Assembly: GCF_002934065.1 (NCBI RefSeq)
Contig: NZ_CP018049.1
Location: 1,734,501 to 1,798,500 of the forward strand
Source: Pseudomonas orientalis
GTDB taxonomy: Bacteria; Pseudomonadota; Gammaproteobacteria; Pseudomonadales; Pseudomonadaceae
DNA length: 64,000 nucleotides
Direction of reading: 5' to 3'
Below, piece by piece: positions 26,280 to 35,184 of the stretch. Every line of letters starts with the position of its first letter. Position 1 is the first letter of the stretch. The notes under the pieces are model-generated. The model was not told the DNA's origin. It did no database searches and saw only the letters and a list, made by a program, of their open reading frames with translations. Made by a program: the position numbers and the translations under genes.

Positions 26280-27473
26280 ATGATCATCAAACCGCGGGTT
26301 CGTGGCTTTATCTGTGTGACCGCTCACCCTGTTGGCTGTGAAGCGAACGTCAAGGAACAGATCGACTACGTGACCAAAAACGGCACCATCGAAGGCGGCC
26401 CCATGAAGGTGCTGGTCCTCGGTGCTTCCACCGGTTACGGCCTGGCCGCGCGCATCAGTGCCGCGTTTGGCTGCGGCGCCGACACCCTGGGCGTGTTTTT
26501 TGAGAAAGAAGGCGAAGAAGGCAAGCTGAGCTCCGCCGGCTGGTACAACAGCGCGGCGTTCGAGAAGTTTGCCGTGCAAAAGGGCCTGTACGCCAAGAGC
26601 ATCAACGGCGACGCGTTCTCCGACGAGATCAAGCGCCTCACCATTGAAACCATCAAGAAAGACCTGGGCAAGATCGACCTGGTGGTCTACAGCCTGGCCG
26701 CGCCGCGCCGTACTGACCCGCAAGGCGTGGTGCACACCTCCACCCTCAAGCCGATCGGCAAGGCTGTGACGCTGCGCGGGATCAACACTGACAAGGGCGT
26801 GGTGGTCGACACGACGCTGGAGCCGGCGACCCAGGAAGAAATCGACGGCACCGTGAAGGTAATGGGCGGCGAAGACTGGCAGCTGTGGATCGACGCCCTG
26901 CGTGACGCCGATGTACTGGCCGAAGGCGCCAAGACCACCGCGTTCACTTACCTCGGTGAGAAGCTGACCCAGGATATCTACTGGAACGGTTCCATCGGCG
27001 AAGCCAAGAAAGACCTGGATAAAAAAGTCCTGACCCTGCGCGACAACCTCGCCGCACTCAAGGGCGACGCCCGTGTATCGGTACTCAAGGCCGTGGTCAC
27101 CCAGGCAAGTTCAGCAATCCCGATCATGCCGCTGTACCTGTCACTGCTGTTCAAGGTGATGAAAGAGCAGGGCACCCACGAAGGCTGCATCGAGCAGGTC
27201 TACGGCCTGTTCAAGGACAGCCTGTATGGCAGCGAGCCAAAGCTGGATGCCGACGGTCGTCTGCGTGCCGATCTGGCCGAGCTGGAGCCGAAGGTTCAGG
27301 ACGCTGTCGCGGCACTGTGGAACCAGGTTACCGACGACAACGTCAACGAGATCAGTGATTTTGCCGGCTACAAGGCTGAGTTCCTGCGCTTGTTCGGCTT
27401 TGAGATCGAGGGCGTGGACTACGACGCGGACGTGAACCCGACCGTCAAGATCAACGGTCTGGTCCAGGCGTAA
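26280..27473 (+). CDS. fabV: NADH-dependent enoyl-ACP reductase FabV
   Basis: Final reductase of the fatty-acid elongation cycle. The 397-residue protein starts [20 protein letters not shown] and has the NAD-binding [12 protein letters not shown] segment. The active-site Y-X8-K motif reads Y234-WNGSIGEA-K243. FabV is the triclosan-resistant class of enoyl reductase, so this organism is expected to be intrinsically tolerant. The gene is monocistronic and ends before a GC-rich hairpin. Confidence 0.95.
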   Translation: MIIKPRVRGFICVTAHPVGCEANVKEQIDYVTKNGTIEGGPMKVLVLGASTGYGLAARISAAFGCGADTLGVFFEKEGEEGKLSSAGWYNSAAFEKFAVQKGLYAKSINGDAFSDEIKRLTIETIKKDLGKIDLVVYSLAAPRRTDPQGVVHTSTLKPIGKAVTLRGINTDKGVVVDTTLEPATQEEIDGTVKVMGGEDWQLWIDALRDADVLAEGAKTTAFTYLGEKLTQDIYWNGSIGEAKKDLDKKVLTLRDNLAALKGDARVSVLKAVVTQASSAIPIMPLYLSLLFKVMKEQGTHEGCIEQVYGLFKDSLYGSEPKLDADGRLRADLAELEPKVQDAVAALWNQVTDDNVNEISDFAGYKAEFLRLFGFEIEGVDYDADVNPTVKINGLVQA

Positions 27474-27486
27474 ATGATGTAAGGGT

Positions 27487-27517
27487 GGCGGCCTCGATAA
27501 CTCGATTATCAGGCCGC
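27487..27517. terminator. Hairpin between convergent fabV and the ExoY-like gene
   Basis: GCGGCCT-C-GATAA-CTCGA-TTATC-AGGCCGC forms a near-perfect 12-bp stem with one bulge. There is no T-run, so intrinsic termination is uncertain; it may limit readthrough between the convergent genes. Confidence 0.45.
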
Positions 27518-27535
27518 TGCCTGCTGCTGCGGATA

Positions 27536-28729
27536 TCAGGCATATCTGGATTCAGACAGGCGATGTTTTGCCTGGGTGAAGTCTGATCGGCGGATATTCA
27601 CCAGCTCCTTCTCCCAAAGTGGATTGAGCGGCACGTGATAACCGCTGTCTTTGGCGGTCTTTATCAGCTCGGCCATTTCCTTGCAGTTATGAATGATGCT
27701 GATTTCGTCGAATCTACCCAGTTTCGCCGGCAGGAAAAATGTTGCCGGGTAGTTCGCGGTTACCTCCGTGGCTGGGCTGCCTGAGTCGGCATTGTGGTGA
27801 ACCACCCTTTCTGCGTCACCGACCAGTTTCTGGTTGATGATGCCTATCATCTGTTCCAGTCGTGACGTGGCATTGCCGAGATGGGGATGCTCTTTCTGGT
27901 AGAAACTGGCCGCGTTTGCAAAGTCTGCGTGCAGTTCTTGCGGAACCTGCCTGTATCGATTGACTCGTTCCTTGAACACGCTGTGAGCGACATCCGGTAC
28001 GGGGAGCTTATCCTGGGGCCCGAAGTCGCTCAGGTGCGGCGCGACCATGTGCAGATCGTAATCGGCGGTCAAAGGCTTGCCCTCTGCCTGCTTGGCCAAC
28101 ACTTCCACTGGCTTGCCCTGATGGGTGATGAGATAGGTGTCGTCGGCAGGCGATCCAGGACGGGCTTGAAATGTGTAGCGTTGCCCGCTCGGCCCTCGGG
28201 CGCTCAATTGCAGCGTGCCGTCCGCATCTTTAGCGGACAGATCAGTGATATGACCCAGGTTCACCAGTTCATTGAGGCGATGGCGCGAGAGTTTCAGCGG
28301 GATCGGGACTGCATGGCGTTGCTCGACGCAATCCAGGATCTGCGCGTTGGCTTTGGCGACTTTTTCCGGCGCGCTCTCCAGCTTGCTGAGTGCCTGGTCG
28401 GTACAGATCAGACCGGCCTGCGGCCCCCAGTTGGCGCTTTTGCCCTTGATGTGGAAGTCCTTGGTGGGGTGCCCGGCTTCTATCAGCCCGGTAGCCACGG
28501 ACTCGACCGGGCGTATGCCGATGATGGAATTGGTGGTTGCCGCTACCCGTTGCAAGGGTTCAAGGTGGCTCGAAACTATTCCTGTCTGCTCCTTTACCCG
28601 CTCAAGCAGACTGCGCGTTAGATTGCCGGCATCCCCGGCGACGGGGTTGTTGGAACGGGACTGATTGCGTTGCAAGGCTTCAAGGCTGAGGGCGGAAGGT
28701 GATGTAACACTGAGAATCGTGGTTTTCAT
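27536..28729 (-). CDS. exoY: ExoY-family nucleotidyl cyclase toxin (probable type III effector)
   Basis: A 397-residue protein that aligns along most of its length with P. aeruginosa ExoY and the CyaA/edema-factor cyclase fold. Conserved blocks: GIRPVESVATGLIEAGHPTK (71-90), IKGKSANWGPQAGLI with K95/K97 for nucleotide binding, GPSGQRYTFQAR, LTADYDLHMVAP with metal aspartates D223/D225, HHN at 311-313, NYPATFFLP, RFDEISII and SGYHVPLNP. The first 40 residues are Ser/Thr-rich with few acidic residues, as in type III secreted proteins. Such toxins make cyclic nucleotides inside eukaryotic cells after activation by a host factor (actin for ExoY). No chaperone or secretion gene is nearby, so it is an orphan effector gene. 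No convincing hrp box was found upstream. Confidence 0.83.
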   Translation of the reverse strand: MKTTILSVTSPSALSLEALQRNQSRSNNPVAGDAGNLTRSLLERVKEQTGIVSSHLEPLQRVAATTNSIIGIRPVESVATGLIEAGHPTKDFHIKGKSANWGPQAGLICTDQALSKLESAPEKVAKANAQILDCVEQRHAVPIPLKLSRHRLNELVNLGHITDLSAKDADGTLQLSARGPSGQRYTFQARPGSPADDTYLITHQGKPVEVLAKQAEGKPLTADYDLHMVAPHLSDFGPQDKLPVPDVAHSVFKERVNRYRQVPQELHADFANAASFYQKEHPHLGNATSRLEQMIGIINQKLVGDAERVVHHNADSGSPATEVTANYPATFFLPAKLGRFDEISIIHNCKEMAELIKTAKDSGYHVPLNPLWEKELVNIRRSDFTQAKHRLSESRYA

Positions 28730-28935
28730 TGGAATACCTCTATGTCACGTCTTGCGGCAGTGTTGGTGATTCCGTTCAGTCACAGTTCTCCTTGATAGGG
28801 CTGACATTAAGAGAGATTGGCCCTTGGCGGGGGGGGCGTGGCGATTTTTCAGACCAATCCTACTCTTGCTTACCTTCTGCTGCGGTTCATGGGCATGCCA
28901 GACTGCCTGACTCATCTTGCAGACGGGAGCAAACC

Positions 28936-29559
28936 ATGACGATCCGTGCGGTAGTGTTTGATTTCGGTGGCGTGTTATTCGACTGGAGCCCACAGCATCT
29001 GTACCGCAAGCTCATTGCCGACGAGCAGCAGCGGCAATGGTTTCTGGAGAATATCTGCACCCAGGCCTGGAACACCGAGCAGGATGCAGGCCGAACCCTG
29101 GCTGAAGCCACCCGCAGCCTGATTGCCCAATACCCTGAACACCAGACCTTGATCGAGGCTTATTACGCACGCTGGCACGAGATGTTGCGTGGCGCGTTGC
29201 CGGAAGGGGTCGCGATTCTCACCGCGTTGCATCAGGCGAATATGCCGTTGTTCGGGCTGACCAACTGGTCGGCGGAAACCTTTCCCTATGCCCGCGAGCA
29301 CTATCCGTTCCTGCAATATTTCCGCGATATCGTCGTCTCGGGCCACTTGAAACTGATCAAGCCCGACCCGGCGATCTACCAGGCCAGCCTCGCTCAAATC
29401 CGTGCCCATTTACCGGATATCCAAGCGGGTGAAGTGGTATTCATCGATGATGTCAAAGACAATGTCGACGCTGCCATCGCCCTTGGCTGGCAGGGCATTC
29501 ATCATGTGTCGGCCGAGCGCACCGCCGCGCGTCTGCGCATAGTGGGGGCGGTGTTCTAG
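28936..29559 (+). CDS. HAD-family hydrolase (YihX-like)
   Basis: A 207-residue HAD subfamily IA protein. Motif I is VVFDFGGVLFDW (nucleophile Asp9), motif II LFGLTNWSAE, motif III Lys in HLKLIKPDPAIYQ, and motif IV VVFIDDVKDNVDAA. The DFGGVL form of motif I resembles YihX-type sugar-phosphate phosphatases. Substrate unknown. The ATG at 28936 follows CGGGAG; longer in-frame starts lack homology. Its stop overlaps that of the convergent LysR gene (CTAG shared). Confidence 0.85.
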   Translation: MTIRAVVFDFGGVLFDWSPQHLYRKLIADEQQRQWFLENICTQAWNTEQDAGRTLAEATRSLIAQYPEHQTLIEAYYARWHEMLRGALPEGVAILTALHQANMPLFGLTNWSAETFPYAREHYPFLQYFRDIVVSGHLKLIKPDPAIYQASLAQIRAHLPDIQAGEVVFIDDVKDNVDAAIALGWQGIHHVSAERTAARLRIVGAVF

Positions 29560-30461
29560 CGCCCCCATTTCTCCATGACAAAATCGACGAAGGCCCGCAG
29601 CTTGGGCAAGCGATAACGGTCTTGGCGATACAGCAGGTGCATGGGGCGGCTGGGTAGTTTATAGCCGGTCAGCAAGGCCACCAGTTTGCCGCTCTCCAGG
29701 TCCGGCTGCACCAGGGCATCGGCCAGCATGACGATACCCATGCCGTTTACCGCCGCCTGGTGCAAGCCTTGCGAGCTGTTGATGGTCAATGAGCCGGCCA
29801 CCGGAACTTCTACGCCGCCTTCATCCCCGTTCATGCGCCACAGCTTGTCGGTGTCGCGCCAGTTGTCGGTCGCAGGGTAAGCGAAGGCCAGGCAGTCGTG
29901 CTGCTGCAGGTCGGCCGGGGTCTGCGGCGTGCCACGTCGCGCCAGGTACTCAGGTGACGCGCAAAGGGTGAGGGTGTAGGCCTGCAGGGGTCTGGCGATC
30001 AGGCTGGACGTTTCCAGTTCGCCGAGACGGATCGCCACGTCGAAACCGCTGTCGACGAGGTCCACCCGCTCATTGCTCAGCACCACGTACAGGTCGATCA
30101 GCGGATAACGCTGGGAAAACTCACTCAAGGCCGGCACCAAGCGTTCGGTGCCGAACACGGGCGGCGCGGTGATACGCAGGGTGCCTTTGGGGGCTTCGCT
30201 GTGAATCTGCTCCGCCAGTAGCTCGGAGTCGGCCACCAGCCCCAGCACTTCCAGACAGCGCTGATAATACTGCCCGCCAAATTCGGTAAGGTTCTGTTTG
30301 CGGGTGGTGCGTTTGAGCAAACTGACGCCCAGTCGTTGCTCCAGCGCACGCAGGTGGTTACCGACCATGGTGGTCGACATCCCGCATTCCTGCGCGGCGG
30401 CGGTCATGCTGCCGGTTTCGACGACCTTCACGTACACCGACATGGCCTGGAACAGATCCAT
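29556..30461 (-). CDS. LysR-family transcriptional regulator
   Basis: A 301-residue regulator of the CrgA/AaeR-like group. The N-terminal HTH is MDLFQAMSVYVKVVETGSMT and onwards (AAAQECGMSTTMVGNHLRALEQ). The effector-binding domain starts at about residue 88 (KGTLRITAPPVFG). The ATG at 30461 has AGGA upstream; a TTG two codons earlier is possible. It is divergent from the argD-like aminotransferase, 102 bp apart, so that gene is a likely target. Confidence 0.85.
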   Translation of the reverse strand: MDLFQAMSVYVKVVETGSMTAAAQECGMSTTMVGNHLRALEQRLGVSLLKRTTRKQNLTEFGGQYYQRCLEVLGLVADSELLAEQIHSEAPKGTLRITAPPVFGTERLVPALSEFSQRYPLIDLYVVLSNERVDLVDSGFDVAIRLGELETSSLIARPLQAYTLTLCASPEYLARRGTPQTPADLQQHDCLAFAYPATDNWRDTDKLWRMNGDEGGVEVPVAGSLTINSSQGLHQAAVNGMGIVMLADALVQPDLESGKLVALLTGYKLPSRPMHLLYRQDRYRLPKLRAFVDFVMEKWGR

Positions 30462-30563
30462 TATCAAGTCCTGATTTAAAGTAATTGCAGTAATTCGCAG
30501 TTTATCCAGCTGTGGTGGCTAACGATACTTAAACACCACAACGATGCACTGGAGTCTTCCACC

Positions 30564-31733
30564 ATGACCGCCGCCTGCCTGATGAGCACGTATCAACCCT
30601 TGGCCCTGAGCTTTACGCGTGGCCTGGGCACGCGTCTGTGGGACCAACAGGGCCGCGAATACCTCGACGCGGTCGCCGGCGTTGCCGTGACCAATGTCGG
30701 CCATTCCCACCCGCGGCTGGTAACGGCCATCAGCGAGCAGGCCGGCCTGCTGTTGCATACCTCCAACCTCTACAGCATCGACTGGCAACAGCGTCTGGCC
30801 CGGCGCCTGGCCCAGCTGTCCGGGCTGGACCGCGCTTTCTTCAACAACTCCGGCGCTGAAGCCAATGAGACGGCGCTGAAACTGGCACGGCTGCACGGCT
30901 GGAAAAAGGGCATTGAGGCGCCATTGGTGGTGGTAATGGAGAACGCTTTCCACGGGCGCACGCTGGGCACCATGGCAGCCAGTGACGGGCCATCGGTGCG
31001 CCTTGGGTTTCAACGTTTGCCGGGGGATTTTCTGAAGGTGGAGTTTGGCGATCTGGACGCATTGGCACGCATCACCCAACAGTTTGGTACGCGCATCGCC
31101 GCCGTGCTATTGGAGCCGATCCAGGGCGAAAGCGGTGTGTTACCGGCACCGCCCGGCTATTTGAAAGCGCTGCGCGATCATTGCACGCGCCACGGCTGGC
31201 TGATGATGCTCGACGAAATACAAACCGGCATTGGCCGTACCGGGGCCTGGTTCGCCTTCCAGCACGAGGGCATCGTCCCCGATGTCATGACCCTGGCCAA
31301 AGGGCTCGGCAACGGCATACCGATCGGCGCCTGCCTGGCCCGCGCCGGCGTCGCCGAACTGTTCACGCCAGGCAGCCATGGCAGCACGTTCGGCGGCAAC
31401 CCGCTGGCGTGTCGTGTCGGCTGCACGGTGCTGGATATCATCGAAGAGCAGGGCCTGTTGCACAACGCAGCGCGGCAGGGCGAGCACATGCTGGCGCGGT
31501 TGCGCATGGAGTTGGAAGAACATCCGCAGGTACGGGCGATTCGTGGCAAGGGTTTGATGATCGGGATCGAGCTGGCCAGCCCTTGTCGCGACCTTGCCCA
31601 ACGTGCCGCCCAGGAGCACGGGCTGTTGATCAACGTCACGCGGGGCAAGATCATTCGCCTGTTGCCGCCGCTGACGCTGCACAGCAAGGAAGTGGAGATG
31701 ATCGTACGAGCCATCACCCGACTGCTGGCTTGA
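30564..31733 (+). CDS. Class III aminotransferase, acetylornithine aminotransferase-like
   Basis: A 389-residue PLP enzyme of the ArgD/class III family. Motifs: [19 protein letters not shown], the catalytic Asp in [15 protein letters not shown], the PLP Lys in [17 protein letters not shown], and [13 protein letters not shown]. Overall similarity is to acetylornithine/succinylornithine aminotransferases, but the gene sits alone with a LysR regulator and no arginine genes, so it may act in catabolism of an amino acid or polyamine rather than arginine synthesis. It is followed by a REP doublet. Confidence 0.82.
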   Translation: MTAACLMSTYQPLALSFTRGLGTRLWDQQGREYLDAVAGVAVTNVGHSHPRLVTAISEQAGLLLHTSNLYSIDWQQRLARRLAQLSGLDRAFFNNSGAEANETALKLARLHGWKKGIEAPLVVVMENAFHGRTLGTMAASDGPSVRLGFQRLPGDFLKVEFGDLDALARITQQFGTRIAAVLLEPIQGESGVLPAPPGYLKALRDHCTRHGWLMMLDEIQTGIGRTGAWFAFQHEGIVPDVMTLAKGLGNGIPIGACLARAGVAELFTPGSHGSTFGGNPLACRVGCTVLDIIEEQGLLHNAARQGEHMLARLRMELEEHPQVRAIRGKGLMIGIELASPCRDLAQRAAQEHGLLINVTRGKIIRLLPPLTLHSKEVEMIVRAITRLLA

Positions 31734-31746
31734 AATGCAATCAAAT

Positions 31747-31833
31747 GTGGGAGGGGGCTTGCCCCCGATAGCAATGGTTCAGCCAGCACATCGGGTACTG
31801 AAAGACCGCTATCGGGAGCAAGCTCCCTCCCAC
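31747..31833. repeat. REP doublet (GTGGGAGG family), diverged second arm
   Basis: First arm 31747-31769 is canonical. The second, 31811-31833, carries compensating changes (GGGAGCAAGCTCCC), so the stem is kept. It lies between the convergent aminotransferase and punR genes. Confidence 0.88.
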
Positions 31834-31851
31834 ACAGTTCTGTGCTGCTTT

Positions 31852-32760
31852 TCAGATGCCATTCAACCACTCCTGGTTCAGGGTGTCGGTATCTCCCAGA
31901 TACTCCAGCAACCAGGCCATGGCTGGCGACAGTTTGTTCTGCGCCCAGGCCACGCAGGATGGGCTGGCCGGAAAGGGTCGGCTCAATTGCAGCGCCACCA
32001 GCTCGCCGCGCTCGATCCACGGCTGCACCTGATGCGCCGGGGCCATGCCGACGCACAGGCCATCGCGCAGGCAGTCGAGCGCCGAGGACCAGTTGGGCAC
32101 CACCAGGCGGCGCTGGTTATCCAGGGTCCAGGTGTCCCGTTTGGGCAGGTTGCGCGAGGTGTCGGTCATGCACAGGGAGGCGAAGGGGCGCAGTTGATCG
32201 TCACTGAGTAGCCCGCTCACCGTTGCCAGGGGGTGCCTGGCGCTGACCACGCACAACCAATTCAACAAGCCCATATCACGAAAGCTGAAATGGCTGGCCA
32301 CCGGTACCGCGCTGGTGGCGCCGATCACAATGTCGGTGCGCTCGTCCGCCAACGCATCCCAAACACCGTTGTACACCTCGTACTCCAGCAGCAATTCCAC
32401 TTCGGGAAACTGCCGATAGAAATCCAGCACCAGTTGCCGACAGCGCTGGGGCTTGACGATGGAATCCACGGCCACCTTCAACTGACCGCTCCAGCCATTG
32501 GCCACCTGCTGGCACAAGCGACGGGTGCCGAGCATTTTTTTCATCACACTGCGGGCTTCGTCGATAAACAGCCGACCAGCGGGCGTCAGCTCCACGTCAC
32601 GGTGGCGCCGTATGAACAGCGGCACCGCCAGCCACTCTTCCAGCTGACGCACGGTATAGCTGATGGCCGACGGTACGCGATGCAGTTCCTGGGCAGCGGC
32701 GCTGAAACTGCCGTGGCGTGCGACGGCATCGACCACATCCAGAGAGTATTCGGACCACAT
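31852..32760 (-). CDS. punR: LysR-family regulator PunR (YdhB)
   Basis: A 302-residue LysR protein with the N-terminus MWSEYSLDVVDAVARHGSFS and the block AAAQELHRVPSAISYTVRQL, nearly the same as E. coli PunR. The C-terminal domain keeps DTSRNLPKR, LDNQRRLVVPNWSSALDC and MAWLLEYLGDTDTLNQEWL. In E. coli PunR activates the purine nucleoside transporter PunC in response to nucleosides. Here it is divergent from a PunC homologue, 122 bp apart, the same arrangement. A TTG five codons upstream is in frame, but the ATG matches the E. coli start. Confidence 0.88.
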   Translation of the reverse strand: MWSEYSLDVVDAVARHGSFSAAAQELHRVPSAISYTVRQLEEWLAVPLFIRRHRDVELTPAGRLFIDEARSVMKKMLGTRRLCQQVANGWSGQLKVAVDSIVKPQRCRQLVLDFYRQFPEVELLLEYEVYNGVWDALADERTDIVIGATSAVPVASHFSFRDMGLLNWLCVVSARHPLATVSGLLSDDQLRPFASLCMTDTSRNLPKRDTWTLDNQRRLVVPNWSSALDCLRDGLCVGMAPAHQVQPWIERGELVALQLSRPFPASPSCVAWAQNKLSPAMAWLLEYLGDTDTLNQEWLNGI

Positions 32761-32882
32761 ATCGGTTGCCTTCAAAATTATTGATAAGACTGTCCAATTA
32801 TTATCGCTTCACAGAAGAAATGCCAGCTTCATAATGGGCGCCAGTCAGCAAATAGTTTGATGGCAGGACCTACAAGGCTTCA

Positions 32883-34061
32883 ATGAAAAATTCTTTTGGT
32901 TTCATTTGGTATCTGGCGGGGCTGAGCATGCTCGGTTATCTCGCCATGGACATGTACTTGCCGGCGTTTGGCGCCATGGGCGAGCAATTACAGATTGGCG
33001 CCGGGGCCGTGGGCGCCAGCTTGAGCATTTTCCTTGCCGGTTTTGCGCTAGGGCAGTTGCTGTGGGGACCATTGTCTGACCGGCTCGGCCGCAAGCCGGT
33101 CCTGCTCATGGGGTTGAGCCTGTTTGTACTGGGTTGCCTGGGCATGTTCTGGGTGCAGACCGCGCCGCAGCTCTGGGCATTGCGCTTTATGCAGGCGATC
33201 GGTGTGTGCTCTGCGGCCGTGAGTTGGCAGGCGCTGGTGATTGACCGCTACCCGGCGGACAAGGCCCACCGCGTCTTCGCCAGCATCATGCCGCTGATGT
33301 CGCTGTCGCCGGCGTTGGCGCCCTTGTTGGGCGCGATGGTGTTGAATCACTTTGGCTGGCAGGCGATTTTCGGTGTATTGCTGGGGGTGTCGCTGCTTCT
33401 GTTGCTGCCGACGGTGTTCCTGCGCAGCGCGCCGAAGCGTCAGAAGCACCAACCCGTGCGCCTGGGCTATGCACAGTTGCTCACGTCACGGGTATTTACC
33501 GGCAATGTCATGATATTTGCCGCCTGCTCCGCCAGTTTCTTTGCCTGGCTGACCGCTTCGCCATTCATCCTCGGCGGCATGGGCTACAGCCCGAGTGACA
33601 TCGGCCTCAGCTATGTGGTGCCGACCCTGGCCTTTCTCGTCGGCGGCTACAGTTGCCGCAGCGCCTTGCAGCGCTTGCCGGGCAAAACCTTGCTACCGTG
33701 GTTGCTCGCCTTCTATTGCCTGAGCATGGTGGCGTTGTACCTGGTTGCAACCCTGACCGTGCCGACCCTCACCACCTTGCTGATTCCGTTCTGCCTGATG
33801 GCGCTGTGCAATGGCGCCAGCTACCCGATCGTGGTGGCGAATGCGCTGATGCCATTTGCGGAAAACTCCGGCAAAGCGGTGGCGCTGCAAAATACCCTGC
33901 AGTTGGGCTTGTGCTTTCTCGCCAGTCTGCTGGTGTCGTCGATGATCGAGCAACCGCTGTTGATCACGGTGATTGTGATGTTGGCGACCGCGCCGTTGGC
34001 GGTGTTGGGTTATTGGCTGGCGCGGCCGAAGGGTAATGCTTGCGAACTGTCCAGCGCCTGA
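32883..34061 (+). CDS. punC: MFS purine nucleoside transporter PunC (YdhC)
   Basis: A 392-residue MFS protein with 12 TM helices, aligned with E. coli YdhC/PunC: WYLAGLSMLGYLAMDMYLPAF, LSIFLAGFALGQLLWGPLSD, RLGRKPVLLMG and FMQAIGVCSAAVSWQALV. PunC imports purine nucleosides in E. coli, although the wider family includes Bcr-like drug exporters. The divergent punR and the nearby Tsx-type porin and NCS2 permease support a role in nucleoside/nucleobase uptake. Confidence 0.84.
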   Translation: MKNSFGFIWYLAGLSMLGYLAMDMYLPAFGAMGEQLQIGAGAVGASLSIFLAGFALGQLLWGPLSDRLGRKPVLLMGLSLFVLGCLGMFWVQTAPQLWALRFMQAIGVCSAAVSWQALVIDRYPADKAHRVFASIMPLMSLSPALAPLLGAMVLNHFGWQAIFGVLLGVSLLLLLPTVFLRSAPKRQKHQPVRLGYAQLLTSRVFTGNVMIFAACSASFFAWLTASPFILGGMGYSPSDIGLSYVVPTLAFLVGGYSCRSALQRLPGKTLLPWLLAFYCLSMVALYLVATLTVPTLTTLLIPFCLMALCNGASYPIVVANALMPFAENSGKAVALQNTLQLGLCFLASLLVSSMIEQPLLITVIVMLATAPLAVLGYWLARPKGNACELSSA

Positions 34062-34081
34062 GCTGACAATGCGATCAACAT

Positions 34082-34169
34082 GTGGGAGGGGGCTTGCCCC
34101 CGATAGCAGTGTGTCAGTCACAGGAGATATTGACTGATCCACCGCCATCGGGAGCAAGCCCCCTCCCAC
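34082..34169. repeat. REP doublet (GTGGGAGG family)
   Basis: Arms at 34082-34104 and 34147-34169, the second with GGGAGCAAGCCCCC. It lies between convergent punC and the Tsx-like gene. Confidence 0.9.
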
Positions 34170-34190
34170 ATTTGGATTGAGTTTCTTCAG

Positions 34191-35024
34191 CTAGAACGTC
34201 ACTTCCATATTCAGCGTCGGCGTTGAAGTGCGGCTACCCCGGCCGCCGTCCACGCCAAATTTGTTATGCCAGTATTCGTAGCCCACGCCGAGGTACAGGT
34301 TCGGCTTGACGCTCTTGCCCGGTCGCACCGCCACCATCAGCGCGGTGCGCATCAGGGCTTCCGGCGCGGTATCGCGGCCATGATAGTCCTCGCCTTTCTC
34401 CCCCACGTAATTGATGAAGCCCTGGAATTTCGCCGCGTGGTTGGCAATCTCGAACGGGCGCATCCAGGTCAGGTTGAGCATGTAAGTGTCGTCGAAGGTG
34501 TGGTTCGATTCCTTCGCGCCGGGAATGCCGGTGTGGTTCTTTTCCTTGTAGTACATCAGGCTCAGGTCCAGCACACCGACGGTATTGAATTTCAAGGTGG
34601 GGCCGATGACCAATGCGCGTTTTTTGGCGGAGGCGAAATTGTTATTGCGGTTGGCATCGAAGCCCAGCGTCAGCGCGTAATCCTTGATCAGCCCGTTCCC
34701 CTGCGGCACATCGAATACCCGTGAGGCGTAGAGCTGATGGCGGTACACCGCGTACACCTCGCTGCCACCGTGGGCGGTGCCCTTGCGTGGGTCTTTGCTG
34801 TCGGACAGGAACACATCGAGATTCAGGAAATTGCTGCCGTACATGTAGCCGCTGGCGTGGGTGAAGCTGTAGATGCGCTTGCTGAAGTCGTCGGGGTTGT
34901 TCGGGTTGGTGAAGTGTTGGCCGTAGCGAAACCCCAGGCTGTTGTCCATCCATTCCACTGCGACAGCCTCCCCGCCGCCGAGGAGGGTCAATGCGACGGT
35001 TGCGCCCTGCAATGCCTTTTTCAT
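34191..35024 (-). CDS. Tsx-family nucleoside-specific outer-membrane channel
   Basis: A 277-residue protein with a signal peptide (ending VAV at about residue 23) and a predicted 12-stranded beta-barrel of the Tsx/outer-membrane nucleoside channel family: SLGFRYGQHFTNP, FSFTHASGYMYGSNFLN-like strands, SEVYAVYRHQLYASRV, and a C-terminal aromatic ending (LNMEVTF). It would let nucleosides cross the outer membrane. It is divergent from the NCS2 permease and shares a 160-bp control region that holds GTATAC palindromes, so the two may be co-regulated. Confidence 0.85.
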   Translation of the reverse strand: MKKALQGATVALTLLGGGEAVAVEWMDNSLGFRYGQHFTNPNNPDDFSKRIYSFTHASGYMYGSNFLNLDVFLSDSKDPRKGTAHGGSEVYAVYRHQLYASRVFDVPQGNGLIKDYALTLGFDANRNNNFASAKKRALVIGPTLKFNTVGVLDLSLMYYKEKNHTGIPGAKESNHTFDDTYMLNLTWMRPFEIANHAAKFQGFINYVGEKGEDYHGRDTAPEALMRTALMVAVRPGKSVKPNLYLGVGYEYWHNKFGVDGGRGSRTSTPTLNMEVTF

Positions 35025-35107
35025 TTTCTGTTGGGTCCTTTGGCGTTCTGGCTCATGACGGCCGGATTATTTTTGTAACGCCGCGGCAGGGTATCTTGTC
35101 CGAATGA

Positions 35108-35117
35108 TTGTATACAA
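35108..35117. promoter_or_regulatory. TTGTATACAA palindrome, candidate GntR-type operator
   Basis: Perfect 10-bp palindrome TTGTATACAA in the tsx-like/NCS2 intergenic region, with a second related site TTGCATACAG at 35142-35151. TTGTATACAA-like sites are typical of GntR/FadR-family regulators. No such regulator gene is in the window, so the regulator is unknown. Confidence 0.45.
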
Positions 35118-35184
35118 CTCTATGGACATACAGTCTTGATATTGCATACAGTGAGCGCACAACAAAAACAGAGATCCCCTCACC

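Noticed and set aside
28730..28935. hrp box or ExsA-type promoter upstream of the ExoY-like gene
   Set aside because: I looked for GGAACC-N15/16-CCACNNA on the minus strand and found only a weak partial resemblance, not enough to report as a site.
35025..35184. Purine riboswitch in front of the NCS2 permease
   Set aside because: The leader is short and lacks the conserved purine-aptamer core; palindromic protein-binding sites explain it better.
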